Source: Maea johnstoni (Eukaryota > Annelida > Polychaeta > Spionida > Magelonidae). From it: a DNA stretch of 64,000 bases. Positions 11,425-24,498 of this stretch are shown here, one piece after another. A program made the translations under genes and the position numbers. Each line of letters starts with the position of its first letter. Within the stretch, counting starts at the first letter, position 1. The stretch is taken from the NCBI GenBank assembly GCA_963942565.1, contig OZ012694.1, positions 31,415,357-31,479,356 on the forward strand, written 5' to 3'. Below the pieces are notes generated by a model. That model did not search any database. It saw nothing but the letters and a program-made list of their open reading frames with translations, and was not told the DNA's origin.

Positions 11425-11926
11425 CTAGTCACACAAATCAAAGTGTGGTAAACTTAAAAAGTCACTTCCAGCATCTGCCAAGGCAGCCGGCATATCATTG
11501 TCATCCATATAAAAGTTCATCAAAAGAATTGAAATTGATTGTTCATCAGGATGATAATCATTGAAGAGTTGAAAGCGCTCATTATCCGAATCCAGGGAAG
11601 AGCAGGCCGAGTCAGACTCCAGTTGCAGCATTGTATCCTTGGATGGGTTTCAAATCGGAGGTACATGAAGCCTGGTTGCAAAGGTAGAGTCCAAAGGTGG
11701 GTGCGGTCCTGGTTATATTCGTACCATAGAACGTATAAACAATCTTCCAATGATATCTCTTGTACGCCGTAACCCAAACGTAGACCCAGTGGAATAGGTG
11801 GGTAACTGAAAAGGCCATGCTGGCTGAGGTGTAGAATGAGGAGTAAATTGTTCTGAAAAGGCAGGTCATCGTAAGGGAACGGCAGCATTTGTTGCATAAA
11901 CGGAACATCCTCAATTTGTGGAACAT
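11425..11926 (-). pseudogene. Unrecognised protein remnant of fossil C
   Basis: Open frames here show non-random composition, with hydrophobic, aromatic-rich sequence (for example SLEDCLYVLWYEYNQDRTH) and an acidic, serine-rich end. I do not recognise the family. It lies downstream of the two C frames that have counterparts in B. Confidence 0.35.
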
Positions 11927-12612
11927 CTATTTCTGGGTTGCCTATTCTGTTTGTTTCTTGAAAGGTACTTGTCTCAAAGACGGCTATTGTCCGCCCTTGA
12001 GGGGGCCTTTGGTTACCTGACAGCTTGGTATTTAATTTATAGTTGCAGGAAATGAGTTTGAGTCATTTTGAAATATCATATCATGAGCAACAGTGTTCTT
12101 AGTTATATTTATATATTTCTATTATACTGGCAAATTCATAGCTCAGTAGAGTAGCTAGTATAACTTCAAGATAAGGTTTAACATGTTCAGACATTTTTAT
12201 GAAAGTTCTTGGTAAGGAACTGATTTACATTTCTCTGGTAGATAAATTATACTAAAGATGCTTATCAGAAATACATTCAAAGTTAGGTTAACATCTAGCT
12301 CACAAACCACTTCACTTTTTATGGAGGAGGTTTGCTTGATCCTCACCCTCAGAATGTTGATGTTTTGCATTTTTACATTTTCTCATCTGTCTCTTTTCTA
12401 TAATCCTCACTCCAAATTTAGTGATGACTTTTCAACATGACTGTCAGAGCCCTAATCTATCATTTTGGACTCCTCTTTTTCACTTGAATTGCTTTTATCA
12501 CTTGAAGAAGCAATAACTACTTTTGATTCTTGCTCATCTCTAGGACAATATTATCATTACTGTCACTCTCTGACAGATCAAGATCTGCCATCAGAGTAGA
12601 TCTGATGGCTCT

Positions 12613-12954
12613 TTAGTTTGCTCCCTTTTCTGAGAGCTTCATTTCAACACTACTATCTCTTTTAAGAAGGTAACTCCTGTTTGATTTAATTTCTGATTTC
12701 CCTGTTCTCTTGAACCCTACAATACGGACATTCCTGTCCAAAAGCCTATCTAGGGCCACTGCCAAATCAGTCATGAAATGTTTATGACTAAATGTCTTTA
12801 CCTGCAGGTGCTTCTTTAGCACCTTTGCAAATTCTGGCCTACTTATCTCTTTGAAAGTGGGGAACATTAGCACATATTGCAAATTTTTATGATGCTCTAA
12901 AATGAAGTCTGCAAGCTTCATATAGAAGCTCTCTTCACACCTCTTGAAACTCAT
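12613..12954 (-). pseudogene. Fossil C small protein, relative of B 38953-39303
   Basis: About 113 residues starting at an ATG, basic, with a central LAVALDRLLDRNVRI phrase that lines up loosely with FVGNLASFLNVNVIF of the B frame. Same relative position in both elements. Function unknown; similarity is by eye and weak. Confidence 0.35.
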
Positions 12955-12966
12955 TATTTATTAGTT

Positions 12967-13206
12967 TCAAACTTGAAAAATGAGTAACTTTTTGCAGATT
13001 ATATCAAATCTGTAACCATTAATCTCAGGACTTAAGGTAGCTGACATAAAATCCACAAAGTACAAACTGTTCCTATTATTTTCTAAAGGAATACTAGTTG
13101 GTGACAATTTTTGAAGCCTAGAGAATGCTAATTTAATGCGACAAGGGAGTCTTACTGTCCCTTGAATATTGATTAACTGAGCACTATATGAAAAAGACCT
13201 GTTCAC
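12967..13206 (-). pseudogene. Fossil C protein remnant, relative of B 39422-39808
   Basis: Contains QLINIQGTV and FSRLQKL, matching SLINIQSV and FNCLKEKL of the B frame; a further related phrase lies near 13715-13740. Function unknown. The copy is decayed. Confidence 0.4.
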
Positions 13207-13209
13207 ATG

Positions 13210-14001
13210 AGGTGTTAACAGATCTAACAGCTAGTTGATTGTTTTTGAAAAGGTGTTCAAGGCCCCTTCTGTTTTTAAACTTTAAAAACAGCAATGTATA
13301 CCCTGTTTTTGAAATTCAAACAGTCAGATCTTTATCCTTTAAAGTATCCAACCACAATATCTGTATTTTAAGGTCTATGACTGTTCCTTCTGGTTCATGT
13401 AGTGCAAATATAAGTAGCTTGATTTTATCATGAACTATCTGAAAACAGAAGTATGTCTCATTCACAACACCTAGTCATCTCTTTACATAGTGACTAGATC
13501 TGTGATACTATTTTGGCAACTAAGCCATAGATCATTTATTCATTTGAGAAATTCTTCAGTTATTGGAAAATAAATGTCAGGTAGGAATAGAGAGTAGGGT
13601 GCAACAATTGTGGTAGCTAGGGTAATGCCAAAAAGCTGATAATTGTCAATATTCATAATCAATGCACTATACATACTATAATAATGGGGATAGTAAAATC
13701 AAAAATTAATTCATCTGAAGGTTTGTAGTTCTACATGTATATTCCAAGCGCAAATCTTTTCCTAATACACAGTATTCACATTGCAATGGCAACAAAAGAA
13801 GACAAAAACACTGTCCAAACTAGTGTTACAGCTTGATTCTATCCCTCTAGTTTATACTGAGATCAGGCACTAGGTATTGTCCAGGCATACCCAGCTGGGA
13901 ACTAACCTGACACAGTTTCTGTGATGGTCCCTCTCTTTCGCGGTCTCGGTACCTGTCAGTTAACCTTCAACTATTGGTGTATACACGTTTTTTTGGGGGG
14001 G
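13210..14001. other. Decayed part of fossil C and spacer
   Basis: Holds remnants of the C protein noted above and AT-rich spacer. No intact frame was seen. Confidence 0.35.
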
Positions 14002-14114
14002 AGTCAATAATTACTTAACATGAGAGGGGTTGGGGGGGACAAGGGATCTACACTACACATATTACAACGACAGTGATTATACTTTACAACTGTTTAAGAT
14101 ATAACAATCCCAAA

Positions 14115-14840
14115 GCGGATTCCCCACACCCTGAATATGTAATGCGGTAATGCATGCGTGTATATGTGTGTATGTGAATACTTATCTAAATATCCTAACT
14201 TTTCTAAATGCTACTTGATGGGCTTAGTTGCCAGACCCTTTTTCTGATCCTTACGGGTGGACTTAAGCTAACCATGATTTAATCTTAGTCATTCACATGG
14301 GGCTGCTTCGGAGATTGGTTGGTACTTCACAGTTCCTTAGTAGCCATTGTGATTTAATGAATTTCCAAAATTCCCACAATCAAAATAAAATTGTATTGGC
14401 GGTTGGATATCTTTGGAGAGGATCTAAAAATTAAAGAAAATGTTGGGGGTAAGAGAATATTAATCAATACTGTTAAAGATCCACTAATATTCATCTATTC
14501 TACTCATTCCATTAAATGAAATTGAACGGACAAATATATTCAAATAATGATAAGTTAATATTACTGATACATTTCATCGCGCACACAAAAATGGTTGGCT
14601 GGTTGGTGTTTTACTTCATGTCTGTGTTGCTTTGATTGCATTCTAGGCACTATTTCATTGCAGAACTTACAAATTCCCAACTATAATATATGTTACAATA
14701 TTTCTAACATGATATATACAAATCCACTGATACACGTCAATAACTATACTACCTACTGCTTTTCATCCATCTTCCTTTATCCAAAAATACTTATAATAAA
14801 AGTTCTTTTCTTGAACTTTCAATTATATCTTATCACAACA
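14115..14840. other. Terminal non-coding part of fossil A
   Basis: About 700 bp between the terminal repeat and the first frame of A. AT-rich, with no coding frame supported. Confidence 0.4.
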
Positions 14841-14841
14841 T

Positions 14842-15081
14842 TTATATCTTAATATACTGTTTTTCATCAGGCTCTGCTGGCGTTACAATACTTACAGCAC
14901 CAGATTGTGTTCCCAAATCATCAATATATGGGTCAAAAATGACATTTACCTGGTTATTATTGCAATTGGTGCATGCATAAGTTGGATTACTTCTTATGAG
15001 ATAATGCAAACAATGCGTGTGTACGAGGGTATTACAACATGTGAGCAAGATTACTGTAGGTGCCATCCCATAGAATGTCAC
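14842..15081 (-). pseudogene. Fossil A RING-like small protein
   Basis: 79-residue frame with LLTCCNTLVHTHCLHYLI and then YACTNCNN: the C-C-H-C-C-C spacing is that of the second half of a RING-type zinc domain. RING ubiquitin ligases occur in many DNA viruses, but this assignment rests on a partial motif. It lies downstream of the A polymerase. Confidence 0.4.
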
Positions 15082-15215
15082 AGTAGTGTCCAGTCACAAT
15101 AGTGGCACTGCACCTCCCAGTCATCAGAGAATTGGTGTGTGAGCATACGCCACACATTTCTTCTGTGTGTACGCAACCGCTTTCCAAGTCTCAACATACC
15201 CATATGGGAAGAATG

Positions 15216-17828
15216 TTAGGAACACAGTAGAGCAGTAACTTTATCTGGGTAAAAGTTTGTCTTAACATTTAATTGATATAGTAAATCTTTGCCATAAAAA
15301 GCCTCCCTCGGAGATAGCCTGTCTTGGATATCCAAGGAATCAATGTAGTCCTTTATGGCTGGATCCTTGCTCACCATCTCTTTCCACTCATGTCCCCATA
15401 TGCTGACAACTTGAAAACCCATATCCTTCAGCATCCTGACCCTGTGCTGTGTTGCCTCCTCACGCTGTCTCATATCCAAGAGAGCAGTGCTCTCCTTCGT
15501 TTTCAATTTTGGATAGGAGTGTGAACAGCCATGCCAATAATCGCCAAAGTACTCATAGGCAACCCTTTTCTTGTCAACCTCACTTTACCCATCTAGACGC
15601 CACGTACCACCTGGATGACTCACCACTTTCTCCCCTCCCTTAAGTGCATGTTGGATGTTCAGCACTTTACCTTTCCTTCGGCTGTCTTCTTCTAACCAGG
15701 AGAGCCACTGTATACTTTCCTTGCTGAAGTGCCCCCCTCTGCCATTACAAAAGTGATTTGTAACAGCGATGGGTGAATCTATGAAACGCATGGAGTGTAT
15801 TTCGCTTGGAGCTAGGACTCTTCCCTTGTCCTCATTCAACATCATACGGTCTCCCTGCACCGTAACTGGTGACCACACATCTTTCCCTTCCAATTTCATC
15901 ATCCAATTTTCCTTCAGAAACATGTACCGATACATGGCCATGCAAAAACTAGGGCTGGTGCAGTAATTGAGAGGGTCCAAGAAACGTGTCACTTGCAAAC
16001 ACATGTCCCTGAAGATGAGCACTCCTGTGCATAGTACCTGGACATCCAGACGGCAGTACTCTTCCATCATGTCCCACACATGAATTGTTGAGTCCTTGTT
16101 CTTATTGTACCACATTTCAAATTCTTTACGCCTTCCATCTTTCATACCACCAGGATTAAAGAAATGAATAGGAGGCATGGGTCCTACATAACCCTCGTTT
16201 TCCTTTGTGTTGAACAGTTAAGGAAAGAAGCCCTTGCTCAGTTCAGGAAATCCCAATGTTCGTGGAAAGTCCTCTAAGCTGAATGACAAGAAGGACAGAC
16301 TGTCTATTAGTGTTATGCGGTGACTTTTCAACTCAGCAGTGATCAATTTGCTGCCTCTGAAAAGAACCTTGGGTGTATGACCATTGTGTACCAACCAGTT
16401 GAGGATAAACATACCATCATAACCGGCATTGTTATGTGCTATAACAACAGTCCCACGCCTCCTTTTGTTAAAGATCCAAGTACACAGATCTTCTACAGTT
16501 CTACTGCCTTTGAACACCATCACTCTCTGCCCGCATAATTCTGAGGTTGTACAAGCTCTTGCCTTTGTGTAACACTCTCTATGAATATCCCAGCCATTGC
16601 AAGATGCACAACGGTTGCCACATCTATTGCAAATGTCATTGTAATCTAGAGAAGTGCACTCCCTGCAGCAAATTCTAAGTACGGCTAGATTAGGAATGTG
16701 ATACCCTGTATCCTGCATACATTCAAAGTCATAGAATATTATCTTATCACGGGGGGGGGGGGGGGGGGGGGGTTGCTCCCGTGGTGGTCTCATGAAACAT
16801 TGATGGCCACTATGTACCATAGTGCGTCATATTTTGCAGAAGTATTCACCGCAAGAGTGCTTTTGAAGCATGTACTCCCTGACACCTTTCTTGCCACATT
16901 TAGAACAAATGTGGTAACTGTCACAAGGGGAGGGCGCCTTCAGTCTGTCCTCTTTGTGCTGAAGATAACAGGCCATTGAAAGGCATAGCACACCGCAATC
17001 TTGACACATAATGTTATCACCTTGCGGATAACAGCCATCCGTCATGCAGGAATCACACCACCGTGTGCATGGGTGATTCCTCTTGTGCATGAAACCCTTT
17101 TCACAGATCTCACAATAATGTGGTACACCCAAGTACCCTTTCACGTTTGTGATGACATGGTAATGTCCAATGCGGGCATTGCTCTCTATTACAAGCAAAA
17201 GGTATATTTTACCCGCTCTCTTTTCCTGACCCTTGTACAGGATGTCATTTGAATGCAGTGTTGAGAGGACAACGAGTGTCACATCCAATAAAGATTCAAA
17301 CTTGGCCAGATCAGCAATTGTTGCAGCCTTCCCTGTGTCAAGTCCTGCTTTTGCATGCAGTGACAATGCCATTGATGAAAGTTTCTTTTTATTTCTTCTT
17401 ATACTGTTGTATATCCGACAGGCCTCCACATCCCTCTCCTTGCTAAGCATATAATGATAGCCTAGGACAATGGCACGGGCTGCGCACAGCCTGTCTCTAC
17501 TCTCGATATAAAGGATTGAATTTTTTGTTTTAAGGTCCTCTTTGAGACACAGCGCTATGTGCTTACCACCTCTGCCACCTGGTAAGCTACGCAATACGGC
17601 AAAATGAATTATGAAACTGGTATCAATGGTTAGGGACTCTGCGCTTTGTAACACTCTGTCTATTTCGCCCATGATGAGCCCAGCAGTCAACTCTCCCATA
17701 GGGGTTGGAGAGATGAGAATGGGATTCATATGATCCTTATGTTCTATGTAGACCCGCCCCAAATCACGCTCATCCTCAAATTTAGAATCAATTAACTCCT
17801 GGAACATATTCCGTATTTCAGTCTGCAT
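15216..17828 (-). pseudogene. Fossil A family-B DNA polymerase (Polinton type)
   Basis: Remnant of a protein-primed family-B polymerase. Seen in order: a long N-terminal domain ending in a Cys/His zinc-binding cluster (CEICEKGF, CDSCMTDGC, CQDCGVLC, CSKCGKKG), exonuclease motif I (IFYDFECMQD), motif II (AHNNAGYDGMFIL), motif III (EYCRLDVQVL), and the FGDYWHGC phrase typical of Polinton polymerases near 15530. The C-terminal palm motifs were not recognised in this copy. A long G/C homopolymer lies just before motif I. Broken, roughly three or four breaks. Different from the polymerase of fossil B. Confidence 0.8.
16750..16772. repeat. Poly-G run
   Basis: About 23 consecutive G inside the fossil A polymerase region, giving a proline run on the - strand. 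The tract length is unreliable in assemblies. Confidence 0.8.
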
Positions 17829-17916
17829 CTCTCACTCTTCTCCCAAGAAGAAGTGGATCAAACGTTATTTCATGAATAGTCTCTTCAATGACTTTCTTCT
17901 TAAAGGTTTTTTGTCC

Positions 17917-18123
17917 TCACGTGCGGATGGTATATGTTTTGGCCTGACCAGGCTTTTCGACATAGGGTTTTCTCAACTCATCTTGGGTTGCATTGTCTAG
18001 GTTAGGCTTCAATACTTCCTCAGGCACATGCTCCATTTTTAACCCGCACTGTTGTGATAAGAGATCTTTGTACTTGTCTGATGTGCACCGAGACAGGCCA
18101 CCTGCATAAAGAGATGCATGCAT
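17917..18123 (-). pseudogene. Fossil A small protein, counterpart of A' 41403-41804
   Basis: Shares PEEVLKP.LDN and the upstream sugar of QQCGLK with the A' frame at 41403-41804. Located between the polymerase and the 18293-19224 gene in A. Family unknown. Decayed. Confidence 0.4.
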
Positions 18124-18292
18124 GTTAGTTCAGGATATTTAAATGAACACATGATGTTAAAAACAGATGGGAGGTAATTGTCCTTAAAGTCCAAAACATG
18201 TCTGAGAATATATTAGCAATAAAACATTTTAATGCTGGCAAAATATGCTTGCTATCCTATATAAACGTATAAGTCACATTAATAGAGTAATT

Positions 18293-19224
18293 TTAGGCAG
18301 TCTTTCTCAAAGATGCTTTTGCCCAGGGATCGCGGAAGTCCTGCAAGAGCCTGTTAAGGTCGTCGCCTGGAAGGTTTTCTGCCAGAATCTTTTCACGCTG
18401 ATAGTTTTTGAAGAGGATCATACTTTCTGCCATTATGAGACCATAGTGGCATGGGGCATATCCCAATACATCATTGTACAACCTGCTGAAAGTGTAAGTG
18501 AGATTCTCCACAACCACCTGTTGAGAATTTTGCATCATGAAAAGGAGTATGTGAAGCATAAATTCATAGGGTTTTCTGGGTTGAATAATGTACTTCTCAA
18601 GAAGAGGTGAACACTCCACATCATTAAATGATTTCTTAATGTGAGTAGTAGCTGCTGTCGAACAAGTTTGCTTGCGCCTATACCATGTATCATCACAGTG
18701 CAGGATCTCCTCATTCTTATCCTTCTGGATGATATACCGGTAGAGTGTGCGTTTTGTTGGACTCCCATCATGAACTTCCAATCTTCCCTTTTTAGCATCT
18801 ACCTCCTCAGATGGTGCTGAGTTGGGTCTCTTTTTACCCATTGCTCGAATAAGCTGATTGATCTGAGGCAAGGAGTCTGTAAACCACATCCATTCCTGAG
18901 AGGTAAGTGAAATTTCCCGACCTCATCTCTGAATGTGAAGACCTCTCCCTTTTCATCGCGATGGGCAGAGAGATACCTGTTAGGGATGAGGGTCCACTCT
19001 AAATCAACTACCTGTGAGTGATCGTCACTGAGGAAGAATTGGATCTGGTCTTTCAAACCCTGTAGAGCTTTCCATTCATCCATGAACATGGGATACCTCA
19101 CCTTTCTGCTGGCATTATTCACGTCTGTTTTGTCAAATCTAACGTATACTGTATTCACGGCAGATCTCCTAACTATTATATCGAGATCCTCCCCTAATGG
19201 TAAGATACTCATATCAGAGGACAT
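18293..19224 (-). pseudogene. Fossil A unrecognised protein of about 300 residues
   Basis: Starts MSSDMSILPLGEDLDIIVRR at an ATG and has a conserved-looking body (YVRFDKTDVNNASRKVRYP, VVDLEWTLIPNRYLSAHRDE, KKRPNSAPSEEVDAKKGR basic stretch). A second copy lies at about 42050-42920 in A'. The position upstream of the polymerase and the charged middle might suit a DNA-binding or structural role, but I do not recognise the family. Slightly broken. Confidence 0.5.
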
Positions 19225-19259
19225 GGTGAAAGGTAAAATGTTAACACTTACCCAACAAG

Positions 19260-19790
19260 CCTAAAACTTTTCCTAAGTGTGAAATGTCTGTGTATGCTCC
19301 ACTCTCTTGCAGCCTTCTTGTTTGTGGTGGATGTCTTGAGCCCTGCAGAGGGTTGCCAGCAACTGCCAGCATTGAGAATCAGGCCTCCTTATATAGAGGG
19401 CTCAGCCCTAGCTTTAGGGGGGCTGTGCAAGACCAAAACAAAATCATAAAAATACCATGAGGGCTTAAAAGTCAGGAGACAAGATTTAAAACTGACAGTT
19501 AAGACATTAAAGTGAAAAATGGATGGTCATAAAAGTGGCAGAAAGAAATTTAAGAAGTGGGGCCAAGGTTTTATCCTGAGGCATGTGTAGAACCTAGAAC
19601 AGTAATAAAGCTGTCAAAGACAGACAGAAATTTATAGCTCCTATTCTCTATATAAACCCTCTATTTCCTTCCTTAACCAGCCACTCTTGGCTCAGTCTTT
19701 GGACTGTGCTCATGCCTCTTCCTTCTGCTGAAAAACAGGTATACACTGGTGAAGTCTGAGTGAAGGGTTAGTAAGATACTGAGATTGGAC
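19260..19790. other. Non-coding part of fossil A
   Basis: Leader and spacer upstream of the 18293-19224 gene. The whole stretch is repeated at 42930-43440 in A'. Confidence 0.5.
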
Positions 19791-20640
19791 TGAACAAGAG
19801 TTAAGGAATAGATTCTGACTGATCTTGAGACGGGAGTCATTAGGTTTAAAGGAATCAGCTTTTCTCATTGCTGTATCAATGGCTAGGAGTGTTTAGGGAT
19901 TGAGAAATAGATTCCTATTGATTTTGAGACGGGAGTCATTAAGTTGGCTTTAAAAATCCCGATAGATTCAATGGAATCAGCTTTTCTCATTGCTGTACCA
20001 ATGGCTAGGACTGTTCAGGGTTTTAGAAATAGGTTCCAATTGATTTTGCAACAGGAGTCATTCAGTTGACTTCACGATAGGATCAAAGGAATCTGCTTTT
20101 CTCATTGATGTATCAATGACTGTTACTGAATAGGTTTTGAGAAATAGATTTGTTTGATTTTAAGGCAGGAGTAGACTTATAAGGGTTTTGAGAAATAGAT
20201 TCCTATTGATTTTGAGACGGGAGTCATTAAGTTGGCTTTAAAAATCCTGATAAATTCAGTGGAATCAGCTTTTTTCATTGCTGTACCAATGGCTAGGACT
20301 GTTCAGGGTTTGAGAGATAGATTCCAATTGATTTTGCGACAGGAGACATTCAATTGACTTCTCGATAGGATTAAAGGAATCTGGTTTTCTCATTGATTTA
20401 TCAATGACTGTTACTGACAGGAGTAATTCAGGTGATTCTCATGGATTTGTCAATGGCTAGGATTGTTCAGAGAAATAGATTCCAATTGATTTTGTGACAG
20501 GAGTCATTCAGTTGACTTCTCAATGCGATTAAAGGAACACCCTTTTCTCACTGATTTATCAATGACTGGTACTGAATTGCAATATTTATGTATTCGCAGT
20601 ATTGAGAAATAAATTTGATTGATTTTGAGGCAATGATAGC
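19790..20640. repeat. Tandem repeats in fossil A, about 120-165 bp units
   Basis: At least six units built on gagaaatagattcctattga, ttttgagacgggagtcatt, aagttggcttt and gcttttctcattgctgtatcaatggctagga. The first units recur in A' at 43440-43600. Diverged between units. Confidence 0.75.
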
Positions 20641-20879
20641 AATTTTGAGTCCATATTCAGGTCAGACAAACGATTCATTGTCTTACTTATCACCTAATTT
20701 TGTATTAAGACCAGACATACTTGAATCATTTTCTTTTGATATTTAAAACCAATATACATAAACAGACCCAAGAGTAAGACTCAGCAATTGTTTTCAGAAA
20801 ATGATTTTCAATGCATTTAATCAATGAGTTAGATTGATCAATATTTGAGAAAATAAATTTCAAATGAGTTTGAAACAGA

Positions 20880-21295
20880 AAAAAATGTTTTTCTTATTGA
20901 CAGACAGGTAGTTGTAGACAGACCAGTGCCCTCAGGCGTATCAATATTTAAAAAAATAGATTAATAGTCAATTTGGAACCTTTCAATTGGATTTTGTGTG
21001 AAAAATGTTTTGGCATTGACTGACAGGTAGACCTGGAAAGACGGGTAATTTGCTGACAGGTAGACTTTTTATATTTTGAAACTGACAGGTAGACTTGGAA
21101 AGACCAGTAATTATCTGAAAATTCCAAGGTAATTTTGACTACCTGGCCAGGTCATTGACTGACAGGTAGACCTGGAAAGACCAGTAATTTGGGTGCTGAC
21201 AGGTAGACTTTTTATATTTTGAAACTGGCAGGTAGACTTGAAAAGACCAGTAATTATCTGAAAATACCAAGGTAATTTTGACTACATGGCCAGTC
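20880..21295. repeat. CTGACAGGTAGAC tandem repeats
   Basis: Two units of about 145 bp (21013-21158 and 21159-21293) share ctgacaggtagac, ggaaagaccagtaatt and ccaaggtaattttgacta; a shorter relative lies near 20900. Confidence 0.75.
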
Positions 21296-23231
21296 CTAGG
21301 GAGGGGGCCCCAGCCCTAGCAGGTGTCTGTATGTAAACCAAACTGAAGGTATTGCAATGACTATTGAACAATGGTCTTAGTCAACCATGAAAAATACACC
21401 CTCATCAAATCCCCATGACGGGTTTCTTGCCACCTATTTGACAAGGCGGGAGCCAGAATGGAACTATGCCTCTGAAACCCCCTACCTCAGCATGAGATGA
21501 CAATACTTTCCTGCGGGGATCAATGGGGCCCAGGCAGACAATTTAGCATCAGGACCTGGGAGATTTTCCTTAGTCTTGCCCAAGGCAACTTACAGACGTG
21601 ACCCATCAATAAAATGCAATGCATGATTATATTGTAGTGTGTGTGTGTGTTTGATTTTGACTGTGAAACTTACTCCTGTGGGGGCTGCCATACAACCTGT
21701 TAGATAGATAAAGCAGTGAAATAATAACACTAGATATCATAACATTTATAAAAGTTTAATCACACAATATATATATACATATATACAATATGCCATGTTT
21801 AATGATTTGGCCACATGTGACTGGATGTCCTGATGAAATGTTTATTGAGATAACTCAGACAAGATAAACATTGTCACATACTGGTGCAGAAAACTTGCAG
21901 GGTTATGAAATGATTGTCAAATATGTTTTTGAACAAGACTGGAAGTCAAACTGTCATGCAGAGCTGTCTACATGAAACTAACCTTTCAGGGTAATAAAAA
22001 CACTAAGATAATAAACATTGATAGAAAAATAAATATCATGTGGATAGGACGGATTGTACAATGTTATCTTTATCATTATCAAAACACCCTATTGAAAGTT
22101 ATTACAGGTATGTTTTGCTGGTAGTACAACAATTACACTCAAACGCATTAGTTAAACATGGCATTTTACATGTCAAATTACAAGCCAACTTTTCTTCCTT
22201 TACGCCCCATGGACAATATACAAGACTGCAAACCATTATACACGACTGTAAAATAAACAGCATTAAAAGGAACTCTCTCAATACTTATAGTGTACTAATT
22301 TGGTTATAGGGACACATTCACGCACGCCATATTAAATGGAGTCTCATGTAACAGCCATAATATGTTGGGAATGTTTGAAACACTCATAAGTGTACTACTT
22401 TGGTGATGTTATACAGACAAATCTACATATGTCATATGGAATGGAAACAGTCTAATGATATAGTCAAATTTGTTAGGAATAGCCTTAGGTACATACAGAG
22501 CATAAGACGACATGACACTGATATACGATTGTCAGTTAAGGTAATACAGTTAAAATGCTGAGCAGTCACTTTCAAACATAAGTACATGGGGCGCTTGCCC
22601 AGTCAAGTGAATTGTGAACATTTTTATCCGAAAATGTAAGGTAACACATGGGCTGTCGGAAATTCCGACAACATACAGCTGTATTAAATGATATGTTGTA
22701 AATTAAGATACAAAATTAAGATATAAAAGAAAAAAAGATATCATAGCTCACAAAAACATTTGTCAGAAATTCCGACAATCTACAGCAAGGCAAATGATGA
22801 CAGGCAAAAAAAAAATACCATTTGTCCCCAAAACTGACAATTAAATGGGAATATAGACTAAATGTCCTGTAATTAAACTATTTTGAGACTAGTACAGTAG
22901 TCTCAAAATCTAAAATATTTGGTTATTTGTATTTTCACAAATTTAGAATGAGATGACAGTTTTGTCCAATATCTAGTTGAAAATAACACTATGAAATTAA
23001 ACACTTGAATGGAATGACATTTATTTCCATGCATAACTGTCTCTATAAAACTAAGCTTTCAGGAGAGTATAATACAGCGGAGTCATAGACAATAATTGAA
23101 TGCGAAATAAAGCAATCCAGATTTTACACTGTTATTCATTATTATAACAAAAGAAAGGTGGGTGATCTCATAAGAACACATTCAATGACACTAGAACACG
23201 ATATGTCATAATGTGTCTGTCAATGTTCACT
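21296..23231. other. Long non-coding part of fossil A
   Basis: About 1.9 kb without a supported gene. A phrase tgtctacatgaaactaacctttcaggg near 21965 is echoed at 23038-23057 (tgtctctataaaactaagctttcagga), so part is an old duplication. gt microsatellite at 21640-21651. Confidence 0.45.
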
Positions 23232-23500
23232 TCACATAGTTATTTCCTCAGTGGGATCATCATCTTCAGTCACAGCAGAGCTTGAATGGTGAACTGGAGT
23301 AGGAACGGTGACTTGACGTACAACCCCTCTGAGCAGCCTCACTACGGCAGTCTCCACGTTGGGATCAAGGGGGGGCCTCCTCCTTAGCAAGATGATGCAT
23401 GCTGCCAGCAAGAGCAGGAAGATCAGCAGGGCCACTGTCATTATCCCCACCACTGCCTGGGCACCTGAGCTCCATTCCTCATTCTAAAAATAAAATAAAA
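23232..23500 (-). pseudogene. Fossil A membrane-segment frame
   Basis: The frame encodes a hydrophobic segment (IMTVALLIFLLLLAACIILL) followed by RRR and an acidic C-terminus ending at a stop. A pyrimidine-rich tract with AG lies just upstream near 23485 and looks like a splice acceptor. A single-pass membrane tail is likely. Whether it belongs to the Cys-rich frame at 24499-24822 is not settled. Confidence 0.45.
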
Positions 23501-24473
23501 GACAAGATTATCATTTCAACCAATGAAATTGATCATTTAACAGCTAAAAAAAAATTCATATCCCTATGCTTGTCTTTAAATCAAAATATAATACCCCATG
23601 TACAGGGGTGCAGGCCAACAAAGATAAAACCTCAATCTGTTATGTTCAACACAACAGACGAGTCTATTTACTCATATGTATACATGCAGTGAACCATTCC
23701 TGGATAGAAAACCATGTATCTACCCTCTTATATTATTGAAATTTAAAAGTCTCCCTTAGAAATACTCTCAGTACACTACTTCCATACACACACACACACA
23801 CACTAATGTTAGTGGAATAGCATTTTGTAAATCCAATGCCTATGTATTGAGTAACACGTAGTGCTTATATTACACCTGTCTGCTGGCTTCCTTCCTGAGG
23901 AACACTTACTGTGCATTTCTTTTAACAACAAAAATGCACTCCAAAAATGTTGACAGAATACCATTATAATCAAAGCAACACCCTGAAATATGCATGTTGC
24001 ATATAACCAACTCTCCATCCCAGGGATGTGAGTATGTTTTACTTCCTTAGAAAGACGCTTAGTGCACTATAATTCTATGTAAGTGACCTTAGAATGATAC
24101 ACTATATGTTTACCTAAGGATGATTCCCTAAGGATTTCACCACTTACATTGTCTCATTATACAGCAGGAAAGGGTTAGCTGCATACTATTCTAACCTTAA
24201 GACATATATCTCCTATAGATTGATTCTTAAAAGCCACCTGTTACTAGATAAAAGCACTATGGTAGTTACTATGTTGCATATAACCAACTCTCCATCCCAG
24301 GGATGTGTGCATGCTTGATTTCTTAGAAAGATGCTTAGTGCACTAATGCATGCAAGTAAACACAGACCCAGCTGATGCTGCTCCTCTGTAAACTTACCTT
24401 GGAATTTCGGATTTACAATGTAGAATATAGGACTACTGCCATTTTTAGTTCTACAGAGGCAGGGTAAGTGAAT
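23501..24473. repeat. Repeat-rich spacer of fossil A
   Basis: Contains two copies of a 90-bp phrase (catataaccaactctccatcccagggatg at 23999 and 24277) and one copy of a 140-bp spacer (ggatttcaccac...aaaagccacctgttactagataaaag, 24130-24265) that recurs in each tandem unit and twice in A'. No frame supported. Confidence 0.6.
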
Positions 24474-24498
24474 TTATGGTATAGGCAATGCATTTCTG

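Larger units (their letters stand above)
11040..13760 (-). mobile_element. Fossil C: Polinton-like fragment related to fossil B
   Basis: Degraded virus-like fragment. Parts: a protein segment near 12967-13740 that shares the phrases KPSDEL and LINIQ with the B open frame at 39422-39808, a neighbour at 12613-12954 resembling the B frame at 38953-39303, and an unrecognised frame at about 11430-11930. Gene order and strand match B. A 150-bp terminal-type segment (about 11045-11220) recurs at 40580-40750. No polymerase was recognised. Broken in many places; more diverged than A or B, so probably the oldest of the group. Confidence 0.5.
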
